From assembly GCA_963696585.1 (NCBI GenBank), contig CAVOKW010000028.1:1-64000 (forward strand): a stretch of 64,000 bases of DNA, read 5' to 3'. The notes under the pieces were generated by a model, which was given only the letters and a program-made list of their open reading frames with translations, made no database searches and was not told where the DNA came from. Shown one piece after another: positions 1 through 8,645 of the stretch (the first letter of the stretch is position 1; each line of letters starts with the position of its first letter). This stretch comes from Parvibaculum sp963696585. Its GTDB lineage: Bacteria; Pseudomonadota; Alphaproteobacteria; Parvibaculales; Parvibaculaceae. A program made the translations under genes and the position numbers.

Positions 1-375
1 CTGGCCGACCAGAAGGGCATTGCCGATGGTCTGGTGGCCGATCGCGAAGCGGCCAGGCATTCGGATGAAGTGCTGCGTGGCGGCACGGAAGCACCGGCCC
101 CGGCCCCTGTCGTCGCCAAGCCGACGCCGATGCCCGAATTGAAGGATGTGGCGCCAGCGACCAAGGAAAAGCAGTCCATGTATGAGAAAGCCCCGGTTTT
201 GAACCTGCCGCAACGCGGTGGTCATGCAACGCTTGAAGGCGCCAAGCGCATGGCGGCGGCTGACGCGACCAAGGACGACAAGGACGGTGCCGTGACCGAG
301 GCCGACGATCCGGCCGTGCGCGGCGCCCCGACCACCAAGGTCGAAGTTCAGCCCGCCGAGACAGCCAAACCCTGA
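1..375 (+). CDS. C-terminal end of an unidentified protein (5' end outside window)
   Basis: The reading frame is open from the first base and stops at TGA 373-375, so only the last 124 residues are visible. They are rich in Ala, Pro, Lys, Asp and Glu and look like a disordered tail; an Ala-Pro run sits near residues 32-37. No catalytic motif, membrane segment or repeat is seen. GTG codons inside the frame could act as starts, but the frame is continuous with upstream sequence, so I treat it as truncated by the window edge. A small hairpin about 75 bases downstream may end its transcript. I do not recognise the family. Confidence 0.6.
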   Translation: MADQKGIADGLVADREAARHSDEVLRGGTEAPAPAPVVAKPTPMPELKDVAPATKEKQSMYEKAPVLNLPQRGGHATLEGAKRMAAADATKDDKDGAVTEADDPAVRGAPTTKVEVQPAETAKP

Positions 376-449
376 GGCAGACCAAAGCGGATTCAGGCTG
401 GAGCCTGCGAATCCGGCATATTCTTCCCCAGAGTTGTCAACTGACCGGC

Positions 450-475
450 CGTCCTGTCACCTTTCAGGACGTTTT
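450..475 (+). terminator. possible rho-independent terminator
   Basis: A 7-bp stem (CGTCCTG / CAGGACG) with an 8-base loop is followed by TTTT. It lies 75 bases after the stop of the partial gene and before the alaC operon. The stem is short and the T tract brief, so the call is tentative. Confidence 0.4.
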
Positions 476-604
476 GTGCCTGACTTCTTGTCCTTTGTGC
501 CCTTTTGCCTTGGATGATTCCGGGGATTTTGGTCTATAAGGACGGCCTGCCGGGCGCATCAGCAACCGGACAATTTATTCATGTGGCGCCTTCAGGAAAA
601 AGCC

Positions 605-1864
605 ATGAGCGAAGAATTTCATCGCATTAAACGTCTGCCGCCCTATGTTTTCGAGGTCGTGAACCGGCTCAAGGCCAAGGCACGCGCCGAAGGGCGCGAC
701 ATCATCGATTTCGGCATGGGCAATCCCGATATGCCGACGCCGCCGCATATTGTTGAAAAGCTGGTGGAGACGATCCGCGATCCACGCACGCATCGCTATT
801 CAACCTCGCGCGGCATTCCCGGCCTGCGCCGGGCGCAAGCGGCTTATTACGAGCGCCGCTTTGGTGTGAAGCTCGATCCTGAAACGGAAATCATTGCCAC
901 ACTCGGCTCGAAAGAGGGCCTGGCCAATCTGGCGCAGGCGATCACGGCGCCGGGCGATGTCATTCTGGTGCCAAACCCGACTTATCCGATCCATGCTTTC
1001 GGTTTCATCATTGCGGGCGCGGTTGTGCGCAATATTCCGCTGGATGTGGGTTCAGGCTTTTTTGATATGGCGGAGCGCGCCGTCAAGCACTCGGTGCCAA
1101 AGCCCATCGCACTGGTCATCAACTATCCATCCAATCCGACAGCGCAGATTGCCGATCTTGAATTCTACAAGGATGTGGTCGCGTTTTGCGCGCGTCACGA
1201 CATGTATCTGATTTCGGATCTGGCCTATTCGGAAATCTATTTCGACGGCATCACGCCGCCGCCTTCCGTGTTGCAGGTGCCGGGCGCGAAGGAGCGCACG
1301 GTGGAGTTCACCACACTCTCCAAGACCTATGCGATGCCCGGTTGGCGCATGGGCTTTGCGGTCGGCAATGAAAAGCTCGTCGGCGCTCTGGGTCGTGTGA
1401 AGTCCTATCTCGACTATGGCGCGTTCACGCCGATTCAAGTGGCGGCCGCCGCGGCGCTTAACGGTCCACAGGATTGTGTGGAAGAAATCCGCATGATCTA
1501 TCAGAACCGCCGCGACGTGCTGATCGAGAGCATGAAGGCGGCTGGCTGGGATATTCCAAGCCCGCCTGCGACGATGTTTGCCTGGGCGCCGATCCCGGAA
1601 AAATTCGCGCATATCGGTTCGCTCGGCTTTGCCACATTGTTGCTTGAACATGCCGATGTGGCTGTCGCGCCCGGCATTGGCTTTGGCGAATATGGCGACG
1701 CCTTTGTGCGTATCGGTCTTGTCGAGAATGAGCAGCGCGTGCGTCAGGCCGCGCGCAGCGTGAAGAAGTTCATGCAGAATGCCGACAGGATTCTGGCCGA
1801 TTATGAAGCGAAGAATGGCACGGTCGTGCCACATCCCAGCGCGGGAAGAGCAGGCCGGACGTGA
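605..1864 (+). CDS. alaC: PLP-dependent aminotransferase, AlaC type
   Basis: This is a fold-type I, class I/II aminotransferase of 419 residues, close in my recollection to E. coli AlaC (glutamate-pyruvate transaminase); the same family is often named LL-diaminopimelate aminotransferase. Visible motifs are GMGNPD near residue 37, SNPTAQ near 176, SDLAYSEIYFDG near 204, and the PLP lysine in SKTYAMPGWRMG (about K240). I chose ATG 605 because AGGAAA precedes it by about seven bases; ATG 581 would add eight residues and has no ribosome binding site. The stop overlaps the hom start as GTGA, so the two are probably co-translated. A TATAAG box at 535-540 could belong to its promoter. The substrate (alanine versus diaminopimelate) is inferred only. 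Confidence 0.9.
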   Translation: MSEEFHRIKRLPPYVFEVVNRLKAKARAEGRDIIDFGMGNPDMPTPPHIVEKLVETIRDPRTHRYSTSRGIPGLRRAQAAYYERRFGVKLDPETEIIATLGSKEGLANLAQAITAPGDVILVPNPTYPIHAFGFIIAGAVVRNIPLDVGSGFFDMAERAVKHSVPKPIALVINYPSNPTAQIADLEFYKDVVAFCARHDMYLISDLAYSEIYFDGITPPPSVLQVPGAKERTVEFTTLSKTYAMPGWRMGFAVGNEKLVGALGRVKSYLDYGAFTPIQVAAAAALNGPQDCVEEIRMIYQNRRDVLIESMKAAGWDIPSPPATMFAWAPIPEKFAHIGSLGFATLLLEHADVAVAPGIGFGEYGDAFVRIGLVENEQRVRQAARSVKKFMQNADRILADYEAKNGTVVPHPSAGRAGRT

Positions 1865-3180
1865 GCGCGCCTCTTCGTATAGCGGTTGCCGGCCTTGGCA
1901 CTGTGGGCGTCGGCGTTGTCAAGATACTCGCCGCACGCGGCGCCGTTTTGTCGTCGGCTTCCGGTCGCGATCTGAAGATCGTGGCTGTGTCCGCGCGTGA
2001 TGCCCATAAGGATCGCGGCATTGATCTCACCGGCATTCGCTTTGAGAGCGACGCCGTGGCTCTCGCTCGCGCCGATGACGTTGATGTTGTCATCGAGTTG
2101 ATCGGCGGGGCTGAAGGCACGGCGCGTGATCTCGTGGAAACCGCGCTCGCCACGGGCAAGCATGTCGTGACCGCCAACAAGGCGCTGATTGCGCGGCATG
2201 GTGTGGCGCTGGCCGCCATGGCCGAGGCCAGGGGCGTGGCGCTCAATTTTGAGGCGGCTGTTGCTGGTGGCATCCCGATCGTCAAGGCGCTGCGCGAAGG
2301 GCTCATCGCCAATGAGATTGAAAGCGTGTCGGGCATTCTCAATGGCACGTGCAATTATATTCTCACCGAGATGGAAGAAACTGGCCGTGATTTTGCCGAT
2401 GTGCTGAAAGATGCGCAGGCACTGGGCTATGCCGAAGCTGATCCGAGCTTTGATGTGGGCGGCATTGATGCGGCTCATAAGCTCGCCATTCTCGCCAGCC
2501 TCGCTTTCGGGACCAGGGTTGATTTCTCGCAGGTCAAGATCGAAGGCATTGAGAAGATCAGCACGACGGATATTCACTATGCCGCCGAGTTTGGCTATCG
2601 CATCAAGCTGCTCGGCAAGGCAGAACGCGTGGATGGCGGGATTGTGCAGAGCGTACATCCGGCACTTGTGCCGCTTGGTTCGCCGTTGGCGGCGGTGTCC
2701 GGGGTATTCAATGCTGTTGCGGTAACGGGCGACCGGGTTGGTCTGGTTGTGCTGGAAGGGCGGGGCGCAGGCGAAGGGCCGACAGCGTCAGCCGTCGTTT
2801 CGGATTTGATTGATATTGCGCGCGGCTTTGTTTTTGCGCCCTTTATCGTGCCGACAAAAGACCTTCGCACGGCTGTTGCACCTTCGCATGATGATCACAA
2901 GGGCGCGTTCTATCTGCGGCTCTTTGCTGTGGATCGCGCAGGCAGCATGGCCGAAATCACGCGTGCCCTGGCGCTGGCCTCGGTGTCTATTGAGCGTATC
3001 GTGCAAAGTGGCGAGCGCAAGGTGGCGGGATCGGGGCGGTTGCCAGTGGTTTTCGTGACGCATGAAACCGATGAAGACACGATGCGAAAAGCCATGACGC
3101 TTTTGGCGGAACATGCTGATGTGGCGGGTGAGCCGCTGATGATACGTATCGAGAATGATCCGGCGCATTCGCCGGGCTGA
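1861..3180 (+). CDS. hom: homoserine dehydrogenase
   Basis: Reduces aspartate semialdehyde to homoserine in the threonine/methionine branch. The 439-residue protein starts with a Rossmann fingerprint (GLGTVG, about residues 11-16). It continues with TANKALIARHG near 104 and the catalytic-domain stretches GTCNYILTEM near 161 and AHKLAILASLAFG near 205. It ends in an ACT-like regulatory domain from about residue 350, consistent with threonine feedback. The start is GTG 1861, overlapping the alaC stop by four bases. glpX follows after about 75 bases on the same strand. Full length and no defects. Confidence 0.96.
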   Translation: MSAPLRIAVAGLGTVGVGVVKILAARGAVLSSASGRDLKIVAVSARDAHKDRGIDLTGIRFESDAVALARADDVDVVIELIGGAEGTARDLVETALATGKHVVTANKALIARHGVALAAMAEARGVALNFEAAVAGGIPIVKALREGLIANEIESVSGILNGTCNYILTEMEETGRDFADVLKDAQALGYAEADPSFDVGGIDAAHKLAILASLAFGTRVDFSQVKIEGIEKISTTDIHYAAEFGYRIKLLGKAERVDGGIVQSVHPALVPLGSPLAAVSGVFNAVAVTGDRVGLVVLEGRGAGEGPTASAVVSDLIDIARGFVFAPFIVPTKDLRTAVAPSHDDHKGAFYLRLFAVDRAGSMAEITRALALASVSIERIVQSGERKVAGSGRLPVVFVTHETDEDTMRKAMTLLAEHADVAGEPLMIRIENDPAHSPG

Positions 3181-3254
3181 AAATACTCGCGCGAGCGAGA
3201 CAACAGATGTGATGAATGTTCCTGGCAAACGGAACGATCCGACGGGAGTTACAA

Positions 3255-4229
3255 ATGGCGGCGAAGAATTCGGCCCTGCATCGTATGCTGGCATTGGAAA
3301 TGACACGTGTGACCGAGCGCGCTGCTGTTTGCGCCTCGCTGCTGGTTGGGCGCGGCGATGAAGAACTGGCGGATCAGGCTGCCGTCGATGCCATGCGCCA
3401 GGAACTCAACGTGCTCGATATTGACGGCACGGTGGTGATTGGCGAAGGCGAACGCGACGAAGCGCCGATGCTTTACATCGGCGAGAAGGTTGGCACCGGC
3501 AAAGGCCCCAAGGTTGATATCGCACTTGACCCGCTGGAAGGCACGACACTGACCGCCAAGGCCATGCCCAATGCCATGGCCGTGCTCGCGGCGGCAGAAG
3601 GCGGCACGCTGCTCAATGCGCCTGACACCTATATGGACAAGATCGCAATTGGCGGCGGTTATCCCGCTGGCCTGGTTGATCTCGATGCGACACCTGCCGA
3701 AAACATCAAGGCGCTGGCGAAAGCCAAGAAGGTTGATGTTGCACAAATCACCGCCTGCATTCTGGATCGTCCGCGCCATGCCGACCTGATCCGTGCCGTG
3801 CGTGAAACCGGTGCGCGCGTGCAGCTCATCACGGATGGTGACGTGGCGGGTGTCATTGCGACGACTGACCCTGAAACCGGCGTTGATATTTATCTCGGCA
3901 CCGGCGGCGCCCCCGAAGGTGTGCTTGCTGCTGCGGCGCTTCGTTGCATTGGCGGTCAGATGCAGTCGCGTCTCGTCACCAATAGCGAGGAGCAGAAGGC
4001 ACGCGCCCTGAAAATGGGCATCAAGGACTTCAACAAGAAGTTCGAGCTGATGGAAATGGCGTCGGGCGATGTGATTTTCGCGGCAACGGGCGTGACCGAT
4101 GGCTGGCTGCTTGATGGCGTTCATCATCAGCGTGGCGGTATCACGACACATTCCATCGTCATGCGCTCGCATACCGGCACAGTGCGTTGGGTGAAGTCGT
4201 TCCACCCGACAATCGAAAAGTTCAAATAG
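3255..4229 (+). CDS. glpX: class II fructose-1,6-bisphosphatase
   Basis: Hydrolyses fructose-1,6-bisphosphate to fructose-6-phosphate in gluconeogenesis. The 324-residue protein carries the metal-binding motif DPLEGT (about residues 96-101), GEGERDEAPML near 61 and the GTGGAPEGVLAAAAL stretch near 216, all typical of the GlpX family. ATG 3255 is chosen because GGGAG lies about seven bases upstream and the protein then begins MAAKNSALHRML, as family members do; an upstream ATG at 3216 lacks a ribosome binding site. It lies between hom and recJ, an order common in Hyphomicrobiales. Confidence 0.95.
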   Translation: MAAKNSALHRMLALEMTRVTERAAVCASLLVGRGDEELADQAAVDAMRQELNVLDIDGTVVIGEGERDEAPMLYIGEKVGTGKGPKVDIALDPLEGTTLTAKAMPNAMAVLAAAEGGTLLNAPDTYMDKIAIGGGYPAGLVDLDATPAENIKALAKAKKVDVAQITACILDRPRHADLIRAVRETGARVQLITDGDVAGVIATTDPETGVDIYLGTGGAPEGVLAAAALRCIGGQMQSRLVTNSEEQKARALKMGIKDFNKKFELMEMASGDVIFAATGVTDGWLLDGVHHQRGGITTHSIVMRSHTGTVRWVKSFHPTIEKFK

Positions 4230-4250
4230 GCCGAGGCCGCCAGAGGATCA

Positions 4251-6071
4251 TTGGGAGGCTCATTGGAGAGCGTGAAGCGCTATTTTCTGGGAGTTGACCG
4301 CTCTGTCACGGGGCGGGCCTGGATCGGGCGGCTCGACAATGATCGGCAGGCGCTGGCGATTGCCCAGCGCGAAGCCCTTCCCGAAATCGTCGCGCGCGTG
4401 CTCGCTGGGCGTGGTGTTGCGCCGGAAGAGGCGGCCGCCTATCTTGCGCCCAGTCTCAAGACATTGATGCCTGATCCTTCCGTGTTGAAGGATATGGACA
4501 AGGCGGCGGATCGCGTCGCCCGCGCCATCATGGATGGTGAAAAGGTTGCCGTGTTTGGCGACTATGACGTGGATGGCGCGACATCGAGCGCCTTGCTGCA
4601 TCGCTATTTCCGTGCTGTTGGCGCGCCGTTGCGGATATATATTCCCGACCGTATCCGCGAAGGCTATGGCCCCAATGCGCCCGCGCTGATGAGCCTGCGC
4701 GACGAGGGCATTGCCCTCATCATCACGGTTGATTGCGGCACCATGGCGCACAAGCCCCTGGGACTGGCGGCGGATGCCGGGCTTGAGGTCATCGTCATCG
4801 ACCATCATCAGGCGGAACCGGCGCTGCCGCCCGTTTATGCGCTGGTCAACCCGAACCGGCTGGATGACGAGAGCGGGCTTGGCACACTCGCCGCTGTCGG
4901 CGTGGCGTTCCTTTTCATTGTCGCCATCAATCGTGCCTTGCGCGGCGCCAACCATTTCGACGGTCGCGACGAGCCGGACCTGATGGGTCTGCTCGATCTC
5001 GTGGCGCTGGGCACGGTGTGCGATGTCGTGCCGCTTGTCGGGCTCAATCGCGGTTTTGTGACACAAGGCTTGCGCGTCATGGGCAAGCGCGCCAATCGCG
5101 GGCTGGCGGCGCTCGCCGATGTGTCGCGTTTTGACGGCACGCCAGGTACCTATCATCTCGGATTTCTGCTTGGGCCGCGTGTCAATGCCGGCGGTCGTGT
5201 CGGGCGCTCTGATCTGGGGGCGCGGCTCCTGACGACCGAGAATATCGACGAGGCGCTGGCGATTTCGCAAGAGCTTGATGTGCTCAACAAGGAGCGTCAG
5301 GCGATTGAAGCGCAGGTGCTGGAAGCGGCCCTGGCGCAGGTCGAGGAGGGGCTGGGCGCGAGTCGTCGCAACGCCTTGCCGCCGGTCATCATGGCGGTGG
5401 GCAAGGGCTGGCATCCCGGTGTCATCGGCATTGTCGCGAGCCGCCTGAAGGATCGCTATGAGCGTCCGGCGATTGTCATTGCCATTGATGCCAGGGGGGA
5501 GGGCAAGGGCTCGGGCCGCTCGATTTCGGGTGTTGATCTTGGCCGCGCTGTCACGGCCGCGCTCGAAGCCGGATTGCTCGTCAATGGCGGGGGCCATGCC
5601 ATGGCGGCGGGGCTGACGCTGCGCGAGGACAAGATTGAGGCCTTGCGGGACTTTTTGTCCGTCCGGTTGGCGGAGGGCGTGGCGGCGGCCTCCGAATCAC
5701 GCGATTTGCGGCTGGATGGCGTTGTCTCGCTGCGCGGGGCGACGCGCGCGCTTCTGGCGCTGCTGGACCGGGCCGGACCCTATGGCGCGGGCAATCCCGA
5801 GCCGCGTTTTGCCATTCCGGCGGTCAAAATTGTCAGGGCCGATCTTGTGGGCGGGGCACATGTGCGCTGCATCCTGTCGAGCGACGATGGCGGGCGGCTC
5901 AAGGCCATTGCTTTTCGCGCTGCGCAGGGGCCTTTGGGCAAGGCCTTGCTTGATCCGGGCAGCGGGCCGATGCATCTGGCGGGGCGCCTGAAGCCCGATG
6001 ACTGGCAGGGACGGCGCGAGGTTCAGCTGCATATCGAGGATGGCGTGGCCACACGCGACGCCCAGCCGTAA
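4251..6071 (+). CDS. recJ: single-stranded-DNA-specific exonuclease RecJ
   Basis: A 5'-3' single-strand exonuclease used in recombinational and mismatch repair. The DHH-family motifs are clear: DYDVDGATS near residue 104, VDCGTM near 163 and DHHQAEP near 184. The C-terminal DHHA1 motif GGGHAMAAG lies near 445, followed by an OB-like region. At about 606 residues it is full length. The start is uncertain: TTG 4251, TTG 4263 (just behind GGGAGG) and GTG 4272 are all in frame, and no ATG is suitably placed. It follows glpX by 21 bases and is probably in the same transcript. Confidence 0.94.
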   Translation: MGGSLESVKRYFLGVDRSVTGRAWIGRLDNDRQALAIAQREALPEIVARVLAGRGVAPEEAAAYLAPSLKTLMPDPSVLKDMDKAADRVARAIMDGEKVAVFGDYDVDGATSSALLHRYFRAVGAPLRIYIPDRIREGYGPNAPALMSLRDEGIALIITVDCGTMAHKPLGLAADAGLEVIVIDHHQAEPALPPVYALVNPNRLDDESGLGTLAAVGVAFLFIVAINRALRGANHFDGRDEPDLMGLLDLVALGTVCDVVPLVGLNRGFVTQGLRVMGKRANRGLAALADVSRFDGTPGTYHLGFLLGPRVNAGGRVGRSDLGARLLTTENIDEALAISQELDVLNKERQAIEAQVLEAALAQVEEGLGASRRNALPPVIMAVGKGWHPGVIGIVASRLKDRYERPAIVIAIDARGEGKGSGRSISGVDLGRAVTAALEAGLLVNGGGHAMAAGLTLREDKIEALRDFLSVRLAEGVAAASESRDLRLDGVVSLRGATRALLALLDRAGPYGAGNPEPRFAIPAVKIVRADLVGGAHVRCILSSDDGGRLKAIAFRAAQGPLGKALLDPGSGPMHLAGRLKPDDWQGRREVQLHIEDGVATRDAQP

Positions 6072-6184
6072 AATCGCGCCATATGCTTGAAATCAGTTGC
6101 GAAACGGGGCTTGTCAGAGCTGCTTTCGGGCCGTATAAGGCGCGTCTCGGTGGTGCTTCGCACTGCCCGCGCGTCGCGCCAGAT

Positions 6185-6260
6185 GCGCCCTTCGTCTATC
6201 GGTTAGGACGCCAGATTTTCATTCTGGAAAGAGGGGTTCGACTCCCCTAGGGCGTACCAT
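6185..6260 (+). tRNA. tRNA-Glu (anticodon TTC)
   Basis: The 76 bases fold into a cloverleaf. The 7-bp acceptor stem pairs GCGCCCT with AGGGCGT (one G-T pair). The anticodon arm CCAGA-TTTTCAT-TCTGG presents TTC, and the T arm contains GGTTCGACTCC. The 3' ACCA is encoded. Confidence 0.95.
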
Positions 6261-6293
6261 TTTGCACTCAATGATTGACAACGGTTGAGACAC

Positions 6294-6686
6294 TTAGGCA
6301 GCGCGGGCTTTTTCCAGCGCTGCCTGAATGAGAAAGCCTGAGCGCGTATAGCCATGCGCCTCGGCAAAGCGATCTATCTCGTTCAATACATCTTCCGGCG
6401 CCGTGATGTTGACCCTGACGGATTTAACGGTCCGGGGCACGTCAATCAACACAGCAACACCATCAGCAAAGTCTGGGTCTTTCATCACGGTTTCGAGCGT
6501 AGAGGGTTCGGGGATGGTCTCGCCATACTCTTCCATCACCGAGATATGCCCGCTCAAGGCTTCGAGCGCCATAAGACGTGCTTCGTCCAGGGTTTCGCCC
6601 GCACTGATGCAGCCGGGGAAATCCGGAAAAGAAACGCCATAGTCGCTTGTGGGATCCTTATGGATGATGGCGATGTATGCGGTCAT
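6294..6686 (-). CDS. hicB: HicB-type antitoxin
   Basis: This 130-residue protein has the HicB layout. The N-terminal partly degraded RNase-H-like domain includes SDYGVSFPDFPGC near residue 14 and GETLDEA near 31. A C-terminal ribbon-helix-helix-like DNA-binding domain (VRVNITAPEDVLNEIDRFA, then GYTRSGFLIQAA) follows. It should neutralise the HicA mRNA interferase and repress the operon. The start overlaps the hicA stop by four bases (ATGA), so hicA is translated first, the usual hicAB order. It lies just downstream of tRNA-Glu, a common landing place for accessory modules, but no integrase or attachment repeat is visible. Confidence 0.93.
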   Translation of the reverse strand: MTAYIAIIHKDPTSDYGVSFPDFPGCISAGETLDEARLMALEALSGHISVMEEYGETIPEPSTLETVMKDPDFADGVAVLIDVPRTVKSVRVNITAPEDVLNEIDRFAEAHGYTRSGFLIQAALEKARAA

Positions 6687-6883
6687 TTGTCTGCCTTCTG
6701 AAGTTTGATACCGGCCTGTTTTTCGACGCTTCGCAGTGTGCCAATGGGCAAATCCCGTTTGGGATGAGGAACAGTGACGCGGCCTTTCTTGACGGGATGC
6801 CTGAACTGCTTATGGCTGCCAGCTTGAGCCACTTCGACCCAGCCATCTGCCTCAAGCGCTTTGATAACGTCCCGACTTTTCAT
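6683..6883 (-). CDS. hicA: HicA-type toxin (mRNA interferase)
   Basis: A 66-residue dsRBD-like protein with the HicA signature: MKSRDVIKALEADGW at the N terminus, then GSHKQFRHP with the catalytic histidine near residue 24, and VPHPKRDLPIGTLRSVEKQAGI. HicA toxins cleave mRNA and tmRNA during translation. The gene is complete and lies upstream of hicB with a 4-base overlap. Its start codon lies inside one arm of an inverted repeat that is a candidate operator. Confidence 0.93.
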   Translation of the reverse strand: MKSRDVIKALEADGWVEVAQAGSHKQFRHPVKKGRVTVPHPKRDLPIGTLRSVEKQAGIKLQKADK

Positions 6884-6940
6884 GTGTATTTATATGTATT
6901 TCCTGAGGGTGCATCAAGTGGTGATATGCATTAATACACA
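6883..6940 (-). promoter_or_regulatory. candidate hicAB operator/promoter region
   Basis: An AT-rich stretch in front of hicA holds an inverted repeat, TGTGTATT at 6883-6890 and AATACACA at 6933-6940. A related half, ATATGTATT, lies at 6892-6900. The first arm overlaps the hicA start codon. HicB-family ribbon-helix-helix domains bind such repeats, so autoregulation is inferred. No clear -35/-10 pair could be fixed. Confidence 0.4.
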
Positions 6941-7124
6941 TAAAATATCTATTTTTCACGCTGATCGCTAGCCATAACGAGATGACAATCAGCTATCCGT
7001 CCAGATTTGCAGAGATGATTGATGGATGGTGGCAGGCCCTTGGCGATAGGCCATGTTCTGCCAGGATGCTAAAAAGGAACCCAGAACAATAAACCGGCCT
7101 CAGGCCGAGCATCAGGGCAGGGAC

Positions 7125-8102
7125 ATGAAAACACGCATCACGGAACTTTTCGGCATTGCGCATCCGATCATTCAGGGCGGTATGCATTTCGTCGGTCTGG
7201 CGGAAATGGCGGCGGCTGTTTCCAATGCCGGTGGCCTCGGCATCATCACCGGTCTGACGCAGCCGACACCGGAAAAGCTCGCCGACGAAATTGCCAAATG
7301 CAGCAAGATGACCAGCAAGCCTTTCGGCGTGAACCTGACCTTTCTGCCGGGCTTTGCCAATCCGCCTTACCCGGAATATATCGACGCGATCATTGCCGGT
7401 GGCGTCAAGGCGATTGAAACGGCAGGCCGCAGCCCGGAAGCCTATATGGACAAGATCAAGGGCGCGGGCATCAAGGTCATCCACAAATGCACGTCAGTTC
7501 GCCATTCGCTGAAGGCCGAAAAGATCGGCTGCGACGCGGTGAGTGTTGACGGTTTTGAGTGCGGCGGTCATCCGGGTGAAGACGATATTCCCAACATGAT
7601 CCTGTTGCCACGCGCGGCGGAAGAATTGAAAATCCCGTTTGTTGCATCAGGCGGCATGGCCGATGGCCGCTCGCTTGTCGCCGCCATGGCGCTGGGCGCT
7701 GAAGGCATGAATATGGGCACGCGCTTTATCGCGACAAAAGAAGCGCCGGTGCATATCAACGTCAAGAATGCGATTGTGGCGGCGAGTGAACTCGACACAC
7801 GTCTCATCATGCGCAATCTGCGCAACACCGAGCGCGTGCTGACCAATGCCGCCGTCGAAAAGATTGTCGAGATTGAAAAATCCAAAGGCGAGGGTCTTGG
7901 CATTGACGACATTCGCGAGCTTGTCGGCGGCGTCTATCCGCGCGTCATGCAGGAAGGCCTGATGGATGCCGGCGCCTGGAGCTGCGGCATGGTGGCGGGC
8001 CTCATTCATGACATTCCGACCTGCAAGGAACTCATTGACCGGATCATGAATGAAGCCGAGACGATCATCCGCAAACGGCTTGAAGGCTTCCTCGCCGCCT
8101 AA
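7125..8102 (+). CDS. nitronate monooxygenase / 2-nitropropane dioxygenase family flavoprotein
   Basis: This is an FMN-dependent TIM-barrel protein of about 325 residues. Family features are IIQGGMHFVGLAEMAAAVSNAGGLGIITG at the N terminus (read in pieces), FGVNLTFLPG near 64, VDGFECGGHPGED near 143 and the phosphate-binding PFVASGGMADGRSL near 172, with GAEGMNMGTRF near 195. Members oxidise alkyl nitronates, and some are enoyl-reductase-like; the substrate here is not predictable. I chose ATG 7125 because AGGGCAGGG lies just upstream; the frame is open from 7053. It is monocistronic and ends at a strong terminator. Confidence 0.87.
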   Translation: MKTRITELFGIAHPIIQGGMHFVGLAEMAAAVSNAGGLGIITGLTQPTPEKLADEIAKCSKMTSKPFGVNLTFLPGFANPPYPEYIDAIIAGGVKAIETAGRSPEAYMDKIKGAGIKVIHKCTSVRHSLKAEKIGCDAVSVDGFECGGHPGEDDIPNMILLPRAAEELKIPFVASGGMADGRSLVAAMALGAEGMNMGTRFIATKEAPVHINVKNAIVAASELDTRLIMRNLRNTERVLTNAAVEKIVEIEKSKGEGLGIDDIRELVGGVYPRVMQEGLMDAGAWSCGMVAGLIHDIPTCKELIDRIMNEAETIIRKRLEGFLAA

Positions 8103-8106
8103 ACTG

Positions 8107-8138
8107 AAACGGCCCGCCTGATCAGGCGGGCCGTTTTT
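8107..8138 (+). terminator. strong rho-independent terminator
   Basis: A perfect 30-base palindrome, AAACGGCCCGCCTGA followed by its reverse complement, occupies 8107-8136 and continues into a run of T to 8138. It lies four bases after the flavoprotein stop and 14 bases before the end of the convergent gloA. The flanking A bases mean it may also work weakly in the minus direction. Confidence 0.88.
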
Positions 8139-8151
8139 CTTGGGGGTGGTT

Positions 8152-8571
8152 TTACCAGTGGCCGGTATTGGGCATGGAGGCCCAGGGCTCCTGCGGCGGC
8201 AGGGCCGGACCCTTTTGCAGCAGTTCAATCGAGATATTGTCGGGCGAGCGCACGAAAGCCATGTGGCCATCGCGCGGCGGGCGGTTGATGGTGACACCTG
8301 CCGCCATGAGCTTCTGGCACAGTGCATAAATGTCATCGACCTGATAGGCGAGGTGACCGAAATTGCGGCCTTCGCCGAGTTCCTCCGGGTCCCAATTATG
8401 TGTCAGCTCGACTTGTGCTTCCTTCTGGCCGGGCGCGGCGAGGAAAACCAGCGAAAAGCGCCCGCCTTCATTATCGTAGCGGCCAAGCTGTTCCAGACCC
8501 AGCTTGTTGCAATAAAAGTCGAGCGACTTGTCGAGATCGCCGACGCGGACCATGGTGTGGAGATATTTCAT
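8152..8571 (-). CDS. gloA: lactoylglutathione lyase (glyoxalase I)
   Basis: Isomerises the hemithioacetal of methylglyoxal and glutathione to S-lactoylglutathione. The 139-residue protein is a two-module VOC fold beginning MKYLHTMVRVGDLDKSLDFY. Candidate metal ligands are His5, the glutamate in AQVELTHNW, the histidine in NFGHLAYQVDD and the glutamate in ISIELLQKG, the usual H/E/H/E set. Start ATG 8571 is preceded by GAGG at seven bases; an upstream in-frame ATG at 8643 would add 24 unrelated residues. It is divergent from the sirtuin gene across 74 bases. Confidence 0.92.
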   Translation of the reverse strand: MKYLHTMVRVGDLDKSLDFYCNKLGLEQLGRYDNEGGRFSLVFLAAPGQKEAQVELTHNWDPEELGEGRNFGHLAYQVDDIYALCQKLMAAGVTINRPPRDGHMAFVRSPDNISIELLQKGPALPPQEPWASMPNTGHW

Positions 8572-8645
8572 GCGTGCCTCGCGCTTAACGGATGGATGCC
8601 TTGGGGCTAATATGGGCATCAAAATGAAAAAGTCACGAGGCAAGC

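Noticed and set aside
4260..5597. A 445-codon minus-strand frame opposite recJ
   Set aside because: No motif or start signal, and the coding strand carries all the RecJ catalytic motifs.
6185..6960. A genomic island integrated at tRNA-Glu
   Set aside because: Only the hicAB pair is present; no integrase and no repeated tRNA 3' end could be found downstream.
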